Positions 1 through 9,424 of a stretch of DNA of 64,000 nucleotides are shown piece after piece. The position numbers and the translations under genes were made by a program. Origin of the DNA: Clostridium zeae (GTDB lineage: Bacteria; Bacillota; Clostridia; Clostridiales; Clostridiaceae). Below the pieces are notes generated by a model. The model was not told where the DNA came from and ran no database searches. It worked only from the letters and a program-made list of their open reading frames with translations. Position 1 is the stretch's first letter. Every line of letters begins with the position of its first letter. Location: the NCBI RefSeq assembly GCF_017312485.1, contig NZ_BMBA01000001.1, positions 310,001 through 374,000 of the forward strand, given 5' to 3'.

Positions 1-16
1 CTCAAACCGCTCAAAT

Positions 17-883
17 TTAACTATTATAATCTATAAAGAACTCTATATCTATCAAACACTTTCTTATGTTTTTATTCTTAGTTGTTGATTGAGCTTGTAT
101 TACTAATTTTCTTATAGCCTTAATATCAAGTTCATAAGCATTAAGATTATTAACGTTATCCTTAATAAATCTATATAACTCCAAAACTTCTAGTTCATTT
201 ATTTCCACATTTCTTAATTTATTAATTAAGTCAACAGCTTGTTCCACACCCGTATTATTAATACTTTTAGGTATTTCTAACAAATCAATATTTCTATGAA
301 AATCAAGAGATTTATTAGCTTTATTTATTATTTTTTTTAAACGTTTCTCTTGGGAAGTTAATAATGGTAATCCAATATTCATTTGCAATTCTATATCTTT
401 AGGCAATTCTATGTCATTTGGTATTTTAAATGATAATTTCCAGCCATTCAGCATTTTCAATAATATTTCATCTTTTTCTAAATCTATTCTATTTAATCCC
501 TGTCTTACTTGTCTAACCAGTTCTAAATCTAAACCAGTATGTTGTCCCAGATGCACTATACCTAGCCTATATACTTTACCCGTCCCCATGTGCTTAATTG
601 TATATCTATACTTTAAAGCTCTTCCACATTCGCATCTCATTTCCCCGGTTTTTGAATCAGCTTCCTCATACTCTAGCAATACCCAATCAAGAAGTTTATT
701 CATAGAAACTTCTGGATCTTCTAAATCATGTTCATCTAGAACAATCCCTAATTTCTTAGCCCAACTATTTAGCCATTGTGTTTTTTTACTTCTCTTAATG
801 TAGTTTTCTAAAAAATCTTTCTGTTCTACATTTAGTATATTATAAGCTTCCTGCAAATTATTTTTGCTGAATATTTTACTCAT
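17..883 (-). CDS. Uncharacterised protein with a Cys-containing central segment
   Basis: 288 aa with an ATG start and a GGTAGGTAA ribosome binding site a few bases upstream. I do not recognise the family with certainty. The N-terminal third is helical and charged. Around residues 83-118 is a compact segment with a CxC pair (MRCECGRALKYRY) followed by a Gly/His-rich stretch (GIVHLGQHTGL), which could bind metal or nucleic acid. The C-terminal half is helical, Lys/Ile/Leu-rich and resembles a bacterial DUF3895-like arrangement, but I cannot confirm that. There is no signal peptide or membrane segment. It lies 38 bp downstream of the next gene in the same direction, so the two may be cotranscribed. 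Confidence 0.6.
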   Translation of the reverse strand: MSKIFSKNNLQEAYNILNVEQKDFLENYIKRSKKTQWLNSWAKKLGIVLDEHDLEDPEVSMNKLLDWVLLEYEEADSKTGEMRCECGRALKYRYTIKHMGTGKVYRLGIVHLGQHTGLDLELVRQVRQGLNRIDLEKDEILLKMLNGWKLSFKIPNDIELPKDIELQMNIGLPLLTSQEKRLKKIINKANKSLDFHRNIDLLEIPKSINNTGVEQAVDLINKLRNVEINELEVLELYRFIKDNVNNLNAYELDIKAIRKLVIQAQSTTKNKNIRKCLIDIEFFIDYNS

Positions 884-921
884 AAATTACCTACCCACTA
901 ATATAAAAATTTTGTGTTTAA

Positions 922-1647
922 TTAATGATTTCCTAAAAGTTTTTGAAGTGCTCTTTGCACAGAATCTTTAGATGTTCCCCAAGGTTTATCAGCATTAAGA
1001 TAGTCAAATTTTTTAATAAACCATTGCAGTTCTTCTTGAAGTCTTTCTAAATTCTTTAAATGTATCTCATTAGTAACTTCATGCATATCAACTATATTTT
1101 TCTTATCAGATGATTTTTCTAACTCATTAATCAAATTTATGTAATGATTATTACAAAATCCCCTAGAATCCTTATAAAGTACTCTAAAATCAGTATCCTT
1201 TTTCCATAATTCAATGGTTACCATAATATTATCTTTATTGTTTTCATCGAGCTTACTACATATAAAACATTCATAGTCTGCTTTTCCGTTTAAAGGTTTA
1301 CTAGTTTTTTTTGATAAAGACAATAACTTTTTAACTACTGAATCATCGTTTTTTTGTAGGGTTTTATTTTTATGTAATTTTTTCTTTTCCTCATTTATTA
1401 TTTTATCTAACATTATTGCAAAACCTAATTTATCACTACCTCTATTTAATTTTTCTATGTGAATTTCACAAAACTTATGCTCATTTCCTATTTTAGGGTA
1501 GAAATCAATATCCATTATTCTTTCGCCTAAAATAGAATGCATAAGCTGTTCTTCATAGTTTTTTTCCATAACGCAAAATGGGCACTCAGCCAATTTATTT
1601 TCGAAGGTCTCATAAATTTTTATCTCTTCAATCTTTAACTTTTTCAT
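922..1647 (-). CDS. DUF6062-like Cys-rich protein
   Basis: 241 aa. I choose the ATG at 1647 because a GGGAGA site sits just upstream; a longer reading frame to 1710 lacks a site. The protein has three cysteine clusters: CPFC near residue 22, CEIH near 60, and CSK/CNNHY in the C-terminal half. This pattern (CPxC ... C..H ... FIC..L ... FCxxH) is typical of the uncharacterised DUF6062 family in Firmicutes and suggests metal binding. No enzyme activity can be assigned. It is cytoplasmic, with no signal peptide, and probably shares a transcript with the gene downstream. Confidence 0.6.
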   Translation of the reverse strand: MKKLKIEEIKIYETFENKLAECPFCVMEKNYEEQLMHSILGERIMDIDFYPKIGNEHKFCEIHIEKLNRGSDKLGFAIMLDKIINEEKKKLHKNKTLQKNDDSVVKKLLSLSKKTSKPLNGKADYECFICSKLDENNKDNIMVTIELWKKDTDFRVLYKDSRGFCNNHYINLINELEKSSDKKNIVDMHEVTNEIHLKNLERLQEELQWFIKKFDYLNADKPWGTSKDSVQRALQKLLGNH

Positions 1648-1857
1648 AAATTCTCCCTTAATATACCTATTATACAAATCATATTTTAAATTATAACTCA
1701 TTTGCATCAAAAAATTTAGTTATTTTAACCTTTTATTATTTATTAATAAGATATACAAACCTTAGTTAATGATTCCACTAACTATTAATGGAGACTAAAT
1801 TACCATGTTAGATTTTGTTTAAAACTGGTCAATTATAGTTATTTAATTTAATAAAAG

Positions 1858-1893
1858 TATAGGTGCTGAAACCTGAAATTTTCAGCACCTATA
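1858..1893. terminator. Strong hairpin between convergence-free genes
   Basis: Perfect 14-bp inverted repeat (TATAGGTGCTGAAA and its complement) with an 8-base loop. On the minus strand it is followed by ACTTTTATT, so it most likely terminates the activase operon that ends at 1964. Confidence 0.65.
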
Positions 1894-1963
1894 CTCTACT
1901 ATTAAGAATAATAGTAATATTTTTATCTCATTAATTTACGATTTATCAAATCAGGATTATATA

Positions 1964-2920
1964 TTATATCGCTTTCTTATTACTCCACTTACCACATCTA
2001 TCTCCAAAGCATCCAATTGTACTTTCATTTTCATTAATCCTAACAACTTCACACCTATTAGGGCACCCTTCGCACTCGAAGCTTTTTGATATAAATTTAC
2101 TATCAGCAAGATTGAATCCTCTGAAATTAGTCTTACCAGTCTTTTCAACTGCTGCTTTAGCAATAAGCGCCGAACCTATAGCTCCCATCATATTATAGTG
2201 CTCTGGTACAAAGATCTCAAAACCTAAAGAGCTTTCAAAAGCAGCTTTCATACCTTTGTTTGCTGCTACTCCACCTTGAAAAAACACCTTGGATTCAATA
2301 TCCTTTCCCTTCCCTATATTATTCAAGTAATTTCTTACTAATGCGTCACATAAACCTCTTATAATATCAGAATCATTATATCCCAATTGCTGTTTATGTA
2401 TCATATCAGATTCTGCAAACACAGCACATCTACCTGCTATTCTTACAGGTGTTGTAGCCTTAAGCGCGTATTCACCAAACTCTTCAATTGGAATATCTAG
2501 TCTTTCTGCCTGCCTATCAAGGAATGAACCGGTACCAGCTGCACATACAGTGTTCATTGCAAAATCAGAAACCACTCCATTTTTTAAAACAATAATTTTT
2601 GAATCTTGACCACCAATCTCAATTATTGTTCTTACATCTTTGTCAATTTCTAGAGCTGCTACTGCATGAGCTGTTATCTCGTTTTTTATGGCATCAGCAC
2701 CTATTAGTGTTGATGCGATATGCCTACCACTTCCAGTTGTTCCTGCAGCATTTACCTCTATTCCATTATATTTTTCTTTTAGAATCTTAAAGCCTTGCTG
2801 AATAGCCTTTATTGGTCTTCCCTTAGTCCTCAAATACAGTTTTTCTATTACATTCATTTTATCATCAATAAGCACTAAATCAGTGCTTACAGAACCTACA
2901 TCTACGCCAAGGTAGTACAT
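1964..2920 (-). CDS. 2-hydroxyacyl-CoA dehydratase activase (BadF/BcrA/HgdC ATPase family)
   Basis: 318 aa. The protein begins with the ASKHA phosphate-1 motif (GVDVGSVSTDLVLID). It carries the two cysteines that bridge the homodimeric [4Fe-4S] cluster in this family, in NTVCAAGTGSFLDRQ and GRCAVFAESD. A Cys-rich tail follows (CEGCPNRCEVV ... CFGDRCGKW). The family couples ATP hydrolysis to one-electron transfer into a radical dehydratase. The start overlaps the end of the upstream gene by 19 bp, indicating translational coupling. The electron acceptor should be the product of one or both upstream genes. Substrate unknown. Confidence 0.88.
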   Translation of the reverse strand: MYYLGVDVGSVSTDLVLIDDKMNVIEKLYLRTKGRPIKAIQQGFKILKEKYNGIEVNAAGTTGSGRHIASTLIGADAIKNEITAHAVAALEIDKDVRTIIEIGGQDSKIIVLKNGVVSDFAMNTVCAAGTGSFLDRQAERLDIPIEEFGEYALKATTPVRIAGRCAVFAESDMIHKQQLGYNDSDIIRGLCDALVRNYLNNIGKGKDIESKVFFQGGVAANKGMKAAFESSLGFEIFVPEHYNMMGAIGSALIAKAAVEKTGKTNFRGFNLADSKFISKSFECEGCPNRCEVVRINENESTIGCFGDRCGKWSNKKAI

Positions 2921-3999
2921 CTCATCTTTCTCCTTTCAAGTAAATCTACAAATGCTTCTATTCTTGTGACATATCCTGCCTCTCCGGTCATTTCATCAAC
3001 AACTAAAGACATTATAGGAAAATCTTTGTCACTGGATATTTTAGGCAAAATAGCTTTCGAAACAATCTCAGGCATACATCCCATTGGAAAAATCTGAATA
3101 GCTCCATCACATCCATCTTCATAGGCTAAAACTGCTTCACCAATACATTCTCTAGCATGCCCCCCAATATAAAGTGGCAGATATTTTTTAGACCCCTTTC
3201 TTAAATCTAGTGAATTTAATTTAGTTGGAACAAGTGCTGTATTTTTCACCCACCAACTAGGAGTTAATCTTCTTATTGTTGAAACTCCATAATCCATTAA
3301 TTTATCTTCAATGTATAGATTAGAAAATGGCTCAATTACCGTATATATCTCCCCTATTATTGCAATTTTAATAGGATTCTTTTTACTATCTACAGGTACA
3401 TTATCCAACTGCTTTTTATAATCTAAAAGGAGCTTTATCATCTGGGATGGATTTGAAGTCTTTAAAGCCTCAACTTTACATTTATGTAGTAATCTTTTAC
3501 AAGTGCCAGTTTCATTTTCAAAACCAGCAAGATAGTGTGCTTTTGCTTCTATTTCATCAACTAACCTTACCACTCTTAAAGCATCATATAATACTCTTAA
3601 TTTTTCAAAAGAATTTTTTTCACTAACCGATGATATTTTACTAACTCTAGCAAATAGTTCTTTAATCCCTATTTCTTTTGGAGCATCTATAACTATAAAA
3701 TCCAAATCATGACCAAGCTTTTTGAGTAGATTCATCTGCATCTCGCAGTATTCTCCAAATCTACAAGGCCCACAGCTTCCAGTTATTATTACAGTGTCTG
3801 CCCCTTGCTCAATTGCTTCAATATAGTTTCCAATCATTATTTTAAATGGAAGGCATATTTCTTCAGGCGAGTGTAATGCCCCTATTTCAAGTGATGATTT
3901 ACTACTCTGATTAGGTATAACATATTCAATGCCAAGGCCATCAAATAAGGCCTTAGCTGCAAGATATACATTACCCATATGTGGAAATGTTATTTTCAA
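2902..3999 (-). CDS. 2-hydroxyglutaryl-CoA dehydratase-type protein (COG3581-like)
   Basis: 365 aa. It has the sequence features of the activase-associated protein in the HgdB/FldB superfamily: FPHMGNVYLAAKALFDGLG at the N terminus, EEICLPFK near residue 53, and TGSCGPCRFGEYCEMQ near residue 75, with cysteines suited to a [4Fe-4S] cluster. The C-terminal section contains IQIFPMGCMPEIV and a DEMTGEAG motif shared with its neighbour. It sits between the COG3580-like gene upstream (1-bp gap) and the activase downstream (overlap). Predicted cytoplasmic iron-sulfur partner of the activase. The true substrate is not evident and may not be 2-hydroxyglutaryl-CoA. Confidence 0.8.
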   Translation of the reverse strand: MKITFPHMGNVYLAAKALFDGLGIEYVIPNQSSKSSLEIGALHSPEEICLPFKIMIGNYIEAIEQGADTVIITGSCGPCRFGEYCEMQMNLLKKLGHDLDFIVIDAPKEIGIKELFARVSKISSVSEKNSFEKLRVLYDALRVVRLVDEIEAKAHYLAGFENETGTCKRLLHKCKVEALKTSNPSQMIKLLLDYKKQLDNVPVDSKKNPIKIAIIGEIYTVIEPFSNLYIEDKLMDYGVSTIRRLTPSWWVKNTALVPTKLNSLDLRKGSKKYLPLYIGGHARECIGEAVLAYEDGCDGAIQIFPMGCMPEIVSKAILPKISSDKDFPIMSLVVDEMTGEAGYVTRIEAFVDLLERRKMRCTTLA

Positions 4000-4000
4000 A

Positions 4001-4891
4001 TTAACAGCTCCTTTCTAACATATCAACAAAAGCTTCTACTCTGGTTTCTAGACCTGCTTCCCCAGTATGCTCATCAACCTTTAGAATCATAAAAGGAAAA
4101 TCTCCAATTTTATCCTTAATAAGCTCCACTATAACTGAATCAATGCCACAAGCGAAGGATGATATATATATTATTCCATTGACCATTTTTTCCTTGGAAG
4201 CTTCTAAAGTGAATCCATATGCATTACGAGCAAAAGTCCAAAACGGTCTTTTATATAGATCTTTAACTTTATTATCAATTAAGTTGTCATCTATGAATTC
4301 CTCTGTTATAACCCCAACCCCTAATTTATTTAATTTTTTCACTATATTCATGTTTATAAAGTCATCATATAAATTGTAGGGATGACCTGCTAAAGCAACA
4401 TTTATTTTATAATTCTCATTTCTTATTCCAGTTTTGAATTTATTTTGTTCATCTAATGCCTTATCAAAAGCATTTCTTATTTGTGTTCTATTATTTGTGA
4501 TTGCTTTTCCTGCCTTCTGGGCCCAGTGATAAAGTTCCTTCTCAGAAGCTGCATATATAGGCTCTGATATTGATTCTGTAATACCTGGTATGCTATTTAG
4601 AACCATTTCAGGCAAGCCACAAAACTTAGGACATATATATTCTCTTGACCTAAGTTGCATTATTCTTGGTATAACTATAACATCGCATTTATCTTTGAGC
4701 ATTGCCACGTGACCATGAAAAATTTTTATAGGTAAACAAGCCTCATCTACGCAATACTTTACACCTTCATCCAAAATCTTTTTGTTTGTATCTTCCGATG
4801 TTATTATCTCAGCTCCTAGTTCAGTAAAAAATGTATTTAGGAAAGGATGATACTTATAATATAAGAGTCCTTTTGGAATACCAACTTTCAT
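4001..4891 (-). CDS. 2-hydroxyacyl-CoA dehydratase-related protein (COG3580/DUF2229-like)
   Basis: 296 aa. The ATG at 4891 is chosen over an in-frame ATG four codons upstream because GGAGGG ends four bases before it. Diagnostic segments are GIPKGLLYYKYHPF at the N terminus, CVDEACLPIKIFHG near residue 48, YICPKFCGLP near 105, and the C-terminal FACGIDS and DEHTGEAGLETRVEAF. The last is closely similar to the end of the neighbouring protein, so the two subunits are related. In many anaerobes the activase, COG3581 and COG3580 modules are fused in one very large protein; here they are three adjacent genes. First gene of the operon. Confidence 0.78.
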   Translation of the reverse strand: MKVGIPKGLLYYKYHPFLNTFFTELGAEIITSEDTNKKILDEGVKYCVDEACLPIKIFHGHVAMLKDKCDVIVIPRIMQLRSREYICPKFCGLPEMVLNSIPGITESISEPIYAASEKELYHWAQKAGKAITNNRTQIRNAFDKALDEQNKFKTGIRNENYKINVALAGHPYNLYDDFINMNIVKKLNKLGVGVITEEFIDDNLIDNKVKDLYKRPFWTFARNAYGFTLEASKEKMVNGIIYISSFACGIDSVIVELIKDKIGDFPFMILKVDEHTGEAGLETRVEAFVDMLERSC

Positions 4892-5403
4892 TTTACCCTC
4901 CATAAAAAATTACCGAATCGACTTTCTTCAATTATTTCTTTGAGCATTTGCTTTTTCAGAACTTAATGAAGAATCTTGCAGACATCAATTTTTATTTTTT
5001 ATTCTTTAACCTATATTATTATTTAAGCCTACTACACACACTTATCTACATAATTAATTAAATTGTAGATTCATAAATAAAAAACAAAGTTCCATTAAAG
5101 TATTATTATCTATAATTCCAATATTATTCTATTTAGTCATAAAATTTCTTATTTATTTGTAACATTTTATTATCAATATAGTAATTAATATTAAACCCAT
5201 ACGCATATGGTAAGATATCACGAATTATTCCAATGCTTTTTCGTATAAAATTTCAAGTTTCTTAATATCCATTCAATTTATTGAAAGCTCTATATTTAAA
5301 ATGTATCTTAATAACTTATTAGGCAGAATTATGGTATTATATAAATATTTATTAAAAGTAAAATATTAGAAGTTGCTTAAAAAGAATTTAAGATGTGATA
5401 TAA
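4892..5403. other. Intergenic region upstream of the activase operon
   Basis: About 510 bp of very AT-rich DNA. I see no gene. It must carry the promoter of the leftward activase operon, but no single -35/-10 pair stands out. Confidence 0.5.
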
Positions 5404-5511
5404 ATGATAATAAATTCAGAAAGTGAATTGGTAGCTTTAAAGAGAATTGGCAAGATTGTTGCTAAAGCCAGAGAAGAAATGCTAAAAGCAGTGAAACAAT
5501 GTATTCATTAA
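5404..5511 (+). pseudogene. Fragment of a type I methionine aminopeptidase gene (5' end only)
   Basis: A 35-codon frame reading MIINSESELVALKRIGKIVA... followed by AKAREEMLKAVK closely matches the N-terminal helix of bacterial type I methionine aminopeptidase (map). The match ends exactly where family members continue with PGI/PGM-TTKELD; here the reading is QCIH then stop. None of the metal-binding Asp/His/Glu residues is present. The ribosome binding site is weak. I read it as a relic of a decayed or recombined map paralogue. A real 35-aa protein is possible but unlikely. Confidence 0.6.
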
Positions 5512-5547
5512 AATATCTTTTACTGTTAAATCTTTTTTAAATATTAA

Positions 5548-5582
5548 AGACTACGACTATTAAATCAATGTAGTCGCAGTCT
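5548..5582. other. Inverted repeat after the map fragment
   Basis: Twelve-base arms (AGACTACGACTA / TAGTCGCAGTCT) with one mismatch and an 11-base loop. There is no U-run on either side, so it is not a clear terminator. The rest of 5512-5703 shows no gene. Confidence 0.4.
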
Positions 5583-5703
5583 ATTAAGTATTCAAATCTA
5601 TTTTCACCTTATGATTAGTTATAAGTAAAACTTTTAACAATATAAATTCCTATACTAATCAATGTTTTCTAATGCAATATATTACCTAGATATGTTAAGA
5701 ATC

Positions 5704-6522
5704 CTATTTCCATGAAACTACGGCATCTTTTCTTGGTACAGTTCTTGAATATTTTACAGCAGGGTAACCTATTACCATACAGGTAACTATCTTTTGTCCC
5801 TCATTTAATCCTAGTAGCTCCATTATTTCCTTATTTCCTTGTGCCGCTCTTACAAAGAAACCACTAAAGAAAGTTCCTAATCCTAAAGCATCTACCATAA
5901 GCTCCATATTTGAAGAAGCTAGAGATCCATTAACTTCTGATTCAGATAATACCAATACTACTGCTGGCGCATTAAAGAACAACTTGTCCTTAGTATTATC
6001 TGCTTTAAAATCTTCGTTCATTTGCACCCACATATCAGCATATCTTTTAAAATGAGCAGTCTCAGGTGTTAAATTATTGAGCATATATTTTCCATAATTA
6101 CTTAAGCCTTCAAAAGCTAAAGCTTTTAACTTGTCTAAACTTTCTCTTACTACTACATAAGAAACATTCTGTGCATTACTTCCTGTTTGTGTAAATCTTC
6201 CTGCTTCTATAATTTTATTTAGTTTTTCAACTTCTATGTCTTTAGCTTGAAATTGTCTTACTGTTCTTCTAAACTTAATAAAGTTCAGTAATCTTTCTGG
6301 TTCTATTTCAAATTCATCTTTCTTATATGCTTTTACTTCTTCCATGTTATAATCATCAGTTGACACTGCTTCTCTTGGACATATTGCAACGCAGTGTCCA
6401 CATTTGAAACAAGCTTCATTCTTAATCTTTGCTTTTCCCTCAATCATCTCTATATCTCTTACAAAACAATCCTTTGCGCACAATCCACAACCAATACATT
6501 TTTCCGCATTAACATTCATCAT
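5704..6522 (-). CDS. Nitroreductase with N-terminal 2[4Fe-4S] ferredoxin domain
   Basis: 272 aa. Residues 5-55 carry two CxxCxxCxxxC clusters (CIGCGLCAKDC and CFKCGHCVAICP), typical of a bacterial ferredoxin. Residues 85-270 form an FMN-dependent nitroreductase fold, starting FIKFRRTVRQF and containing GSNAQNVSYVVV. Such fusions in clostridia are thought to pass electrons from reduced ferredoxin to FMN and on to nitro, quinone or unsaturated substrates. The substrate here is unknown. The gene begins with tandem ATGs; AGGAG lies upstream. It stands alone. The protein is cytoplasmic and likely oxygen-sensitive. Confidence 0.88.
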   Translation of the reverse strand: MMNVNAEKCIGCGLCAKDCFVRDIEMIEGKAKIKNEACFKCGHCVAICPREAVSTDDYNMEEVKAYKKDEFEIEPERLLNFIKFRRTVRQFQAKDIEVEKLNKIIEAGRFTQTGSNAQNVSYVVVRESLDKLKALAFEGLSNYGKYMLNNLTPETAHFKRYADMWVQMNEDFKADNTKDKLFFNAPAVVLVLSESEVNGSLASSNMELMVDALGLGTFFSGFFVRAAQGNKEIMELLGLNEGQKIVTCMVIGYPAVKYSRTVPRKDAVVSWK

Positions 6523-6947
6523 AAAACTTTACACTCTCCTATTTATTATAAGGCGTTTTAGGCATTACTGGCCTTATATTATTATTTCAGACTATAGCAA
6601 TTATAACACTTGGTTATTATATTAGTCTAACTTATGATTTTATACTAAGACTCATTTTTATAGCTAAATCATCAAGTTTTAATGTATTTCTACGATTTAG
6701 GTATATTTTGTTACTGTAGTATTTATAATCAAATTAAATTATGATATGTTCAGAAAACTAATCCATAAACAATTCCATATTATAGAACTTCATGTTAGAA
6801 TTAGTATTAACATTTAAATATTCACATATAAAAAACTTCTAAATCTATTGAAGTATATAAGATTAACTAACTTGAATTTTTTTACAGTTTATTGTAATGT
6901 AAAAACCAAACCACTATATTTTTTTATATTTTGTATAAGGAGTAGGA
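6523..6947. promoter_or_regulatory. Divergent intergenic region with a hairpin and a promoter
   Basis: Contains a hairpin at 6547-6578 (TATAAGGC/GCCTTATA) in the nitroreductase leader. A good rightward promoter lies at 6872-6900: TTGAAT, 17-bp spacer, TAATGT, about 48 bp before the acetyltransferase start. No gene is visible. Confidence 0.5.
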
Positions 6948-7427
6948 ATGGATTACGAAATCAAAACAGCTCATATGAATAATCTTAATGATATCGTTAA
7001 ATTACTTAATACCGTTACTTTAAATCTACATAAAAAAAATATAAATCAATGGAAATACCCTTGGGATACTGAAGAGATAAAAAGTAATATTGAAAACAAA
7101 TATACTTATGCTGTATTTAACAACGAAAAAATTATAGGTACTTTTTCTTTAAAGCTAAAATCGAAAAGTTCTTGGATACCTGAAATTGATGAAGAAATAC
7201 TTTATCTACATACTTTAGCAATATTACCAGAATACCAGAAGAAAAATATTGGCTGCAAAATTATTGACTTTTCACATAACCAAGCTGTGACCTTGAACAA
7301 GCCACTTTATTTGGACTGTTGGTCAAAAAACACTAAATTAAAGACCTTTTATTCAAATTGTGGATTCGATTATATAATGGATTATCCAGAGGAGGATTTC
7401 GAAATCAGTATATTTAAATATCATTAA
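6948..7427 (+). CDS. GNAT family N-acetyltransferase
   Basis: 159 aa with an ATG start and AAGGAG upstream. The acetyl-CoA binding signature is in the middle (LHTLAILPEYQKKNIGCKII), with the Q/R-x-x-G-x-G/A loop slightly degenerate (QKKNIG). The C terminus has the usual FYSNCGFDY segment. Single-domain and cytoplasmic; the substrate cannot be told. It is monocistronic: it has its own promoter and is followed closely by a strong terminator. Confidence 0.85.
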   Translation: MDYEIKTAHMNNLNDIVKLLNTVTLNLHKKNINQWKYPWDTEEIKSNIENKYTYAVFNNEKIIGTFSLKLKSKSSWIPEIDEEILYLHTLAILPEYQKKNIGCKIIDFSHNQAVTLNKPLYLDCWSKNTKLKTFYSNCGFDYIMDYPEEDFEISIFKYH

Positions 7428-7435
7428 ATATCGTA

Positions 7436-7469
7436 AAAAAACACAGATTTTTTATACATCTGTGTTTTT
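7436..7469. terminator. Bidirectional rho-independent terminator
   Basis: AAACACAGAT / ATCTGTGTTT stem with an A-rich 5' flank and a T-rich 3' flank. It can stop the acetyltransferase transcript on plus and backs the lar operon on minus. Confidence 0.85.
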
Positions 7470-7575
7470 CTTTAAATCGTATTCTCGCTTGTTTTATGGT
7501 ACCATCAATTAAAAAAACTATTTGTTCAATTATAAAACCAATCCTTATTAAATTGTTTATAAATTTCAATGCATT

Positions 7576-8577
7576 TTAAGCACTTTCTAACTTTAATGTT
7601 TTCCATATTATATAAGACAATGCCCACATTATAACAAACAATACAACTAACAAATACCCAATGTTAGCCATATCTAAATTTTGTATCCACATCCACACTC
7701 CACTGTTTAAGCCTAGCTTCGGAGCCAATATTTGAGTTAACTCAACTACTCCAATAAATAATGCCGCTATTACAGATATACCTGTTACAGAAAGATTATA
7801 GTATATCTTACGTAAAGGAGTTGAAAAAGCCCAGTTATATGCTGATGTCATAAATATCCCATCTGCAGTATCCATCAAGCTCATACCAGCTGCAAAGACA
7901 ATAGGCAAAGCGATAAGCATTGTTATCGGTATGCTCTTTGTTGCAGCGTTTGCCGAAATTGCTAAAAGAGCTACCTCTGAGGCGGTATCAAATCCTAATC
8001 CAAAAAGAAAACCTAAAGGGTATACATGCCAACTTTTGCTTATGAACTTATAGAATGGCTTCCCTAGCTTCGCAATTAGTCCTCTATCTAACAAAAGTTT
8101 CTCTAAACTTTCTTCTTCATATTTACCTTTTCTTGTATCTTTAAAAAACTTATAAATATCGAACCAAATAAATAGATTAAGTACGCCAATAAGCACAAGA
8201 AATGCCCCTGAAACTGATGTACCTATTATACTTCCTACTTCTTTGATTTGCGGAATATTTTTACTTGCCCACCCCATCGAAAATGTGGTTATAAGTGCCA
8301 TTATAAAGACCACTGAGGAATGTCCCATTGAAAAAAAGAATCCGACTCCTGTGGAATCTTTTTTTTGCTCTATTAATTTTCTCACTGTATTGTCAATAGC
8401 TGCAATATGATCCACATCGAATGCATGCCTTAGTCCTAATGTATATACTAAAAGAGCAAGGCCAATGATTTGTGGATACTTACTAATATTAATTAACACC
8501 AAAGATACTCCAATAATATGTAATACAACTACTATAACACAGTAGAATATCCAATTAGTATTCTTTTTTAATTGCAT
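7576..8577 (-). CDS. Nickel/cobalt permease, NiCoT (HoxN/NixA) family
   Basis: 333 aa. I choose the ATG at 8577 (MQLKKNTNW); the longer frame starts only with TTG at 8604 and places the GGGGGAG site inside the coding region. The family signature HX4DH in TM2 is clear (LRHAFDVDHIAAIDNT). A second motif, LGFDTASEVALL, is also present, and about eight hydrophobic segments are visible. It imports Ni(II) or Co(II) across the membrane. Being last in the larC-larE-larB operon strongly suggests nickel as the substrate, to feed the nickel-pincer cofactor. Confidence 0.92.
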   Translation of the reverse strand: MQLKKNTNWIFYCVIVVVLHIIGVSLVLINISKYPQIIGLALLVYTLGLRHAFDVDHIAAIDNTVRKLIEQKKDSTGVGFFFSMGHSSVVFIMALITTFSMGWASKNIPQIKEVGSIIGTSVSGAFLVLIGVLNLFIWFDIYKFFKDTRKGKYEEESLEKLLLDRGLIAKLGKPFYKFISKSWHVYPLGFLFGLGFDTASEVALLAISANAATKSIPITMLIALPIVFAAGMSLMDTADGIFMTSAYNWAFSTPLRKIYYNLSVTGISVIAALFIGVVELTQILAPKLGLNSGVWMWIQNLDMANIGYLLVVLFVIMWALSYIIWKTLKLESA

Positions 8578-8618
8578 ACTCCTATAACTCCCCCTTAACA
8601 CCAAACAATTACGTTCTT

Positions 8619-9365
8619 TTATAATTTATTTATCATGCTTGCATTATATGCAGCTCCAAATCCATTATCTATATTTACAACACTTATACCGTTGGCACAA
8701 CTGTTTAGCATTGATAAAAGAGCAGCAAAACCTCCAAAGTTAGCTCCATAACCAACACTTGTAGGAACAGCGATTACAGGCTTATCTACTAATCCACCTA
8801 TGACACTTGCAAGAGCACCTTCCATTCCTGCAATGACAATCACTACCTTAGCACCTCTTATAACATCGAGCCTAGCAAATAATCTATGTATACCTGCTAC
8901 ACCTACGTCTACAATCTTCTCAACTTTATTACCAAGAATTAGTGCTGTTTCATATGCTTCTTCAACAACTGGTAAATCAGAAGTTCCAGCTGAAATAATA
9001 GCAATATAACTTTCTGTTAATTCTTCTTCTCTTTTTCTAATAGTTATAGTTCTACCTAACTTATTGTACTTTGCCTCACTACATATTTCCTTAATTGAAT
9101 TAAACATTTCTTCACTGGCTCTTGTAGCTAAAATATTATTTTCTTTAGTAAGCATAAATTCAATGATATTTGTTACCTGTTCTATTGTTTTTCCTTCACA
9201 GTATATAACTTCAGGATACCCAGTTCTTATTTGCCTGTGATTGTCAATTACTGCAAAACCTAAATCTTTAAAAGGTAACTCTTCAATTTCTTTTACTGCC
9301 TTTTCTATTTCAATCCCACCATTTTTAACGGCTTCTAATAATTTTTTTATATCATCTTTGTCCAT
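8619..9365 (-). CDS. larB: Nickel-pincer cofactor biosynthesis protein LarB
   Basis: 248 aa, ATG start with AGGAGG upstream. The N-terminal 100 residues are the LarB-specific region (DLGFAVIDNHRQIRTGYPEVIYCEGKT). Residues 115-248 are a PurE-like (AIR carboxylase) domain with AGTSDLPVVEEA, GVAGIHRL, GMEGALASVIGG and PTSVGYGA. LarB carboxylates and hydrolyses nicotinic acid adenine dinucleotide to pyridinium-3,5-biscarboxylic acid mononucleotide, the first step of nickel-pincer nucleotide synthesis. It lies between larE and the nickel permease. Confidence 0.95.
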   Translation of the reverse strand: MDKDDIKKLLEAVKNGGIEIEKAVKEIEELPFKDLGFAVIDNHRQIRTGYPEVIYCEGKTIEQVTNIIEFMLTKENNILATRASEEMFNSIKEICSEAKYNKLGRTITIRKREEELTESYIAIISAGTSDLPVVEEAYETALILGNKVEKIVDVGVAGIHRLFARLDVIRGAKVVIVIAGMEGALASVIGGLVDKPVIAVPTSVGYGANFGGFAALLSMLNSCANGISVVNIDNGFGAAYNASMINKL

Positions 9366-9424
9366 ACTTTCCTCCTAAAATATACTAAGGCTTTTATTTC
9401 AAATTGTAATCACTAAAAAGAGTC

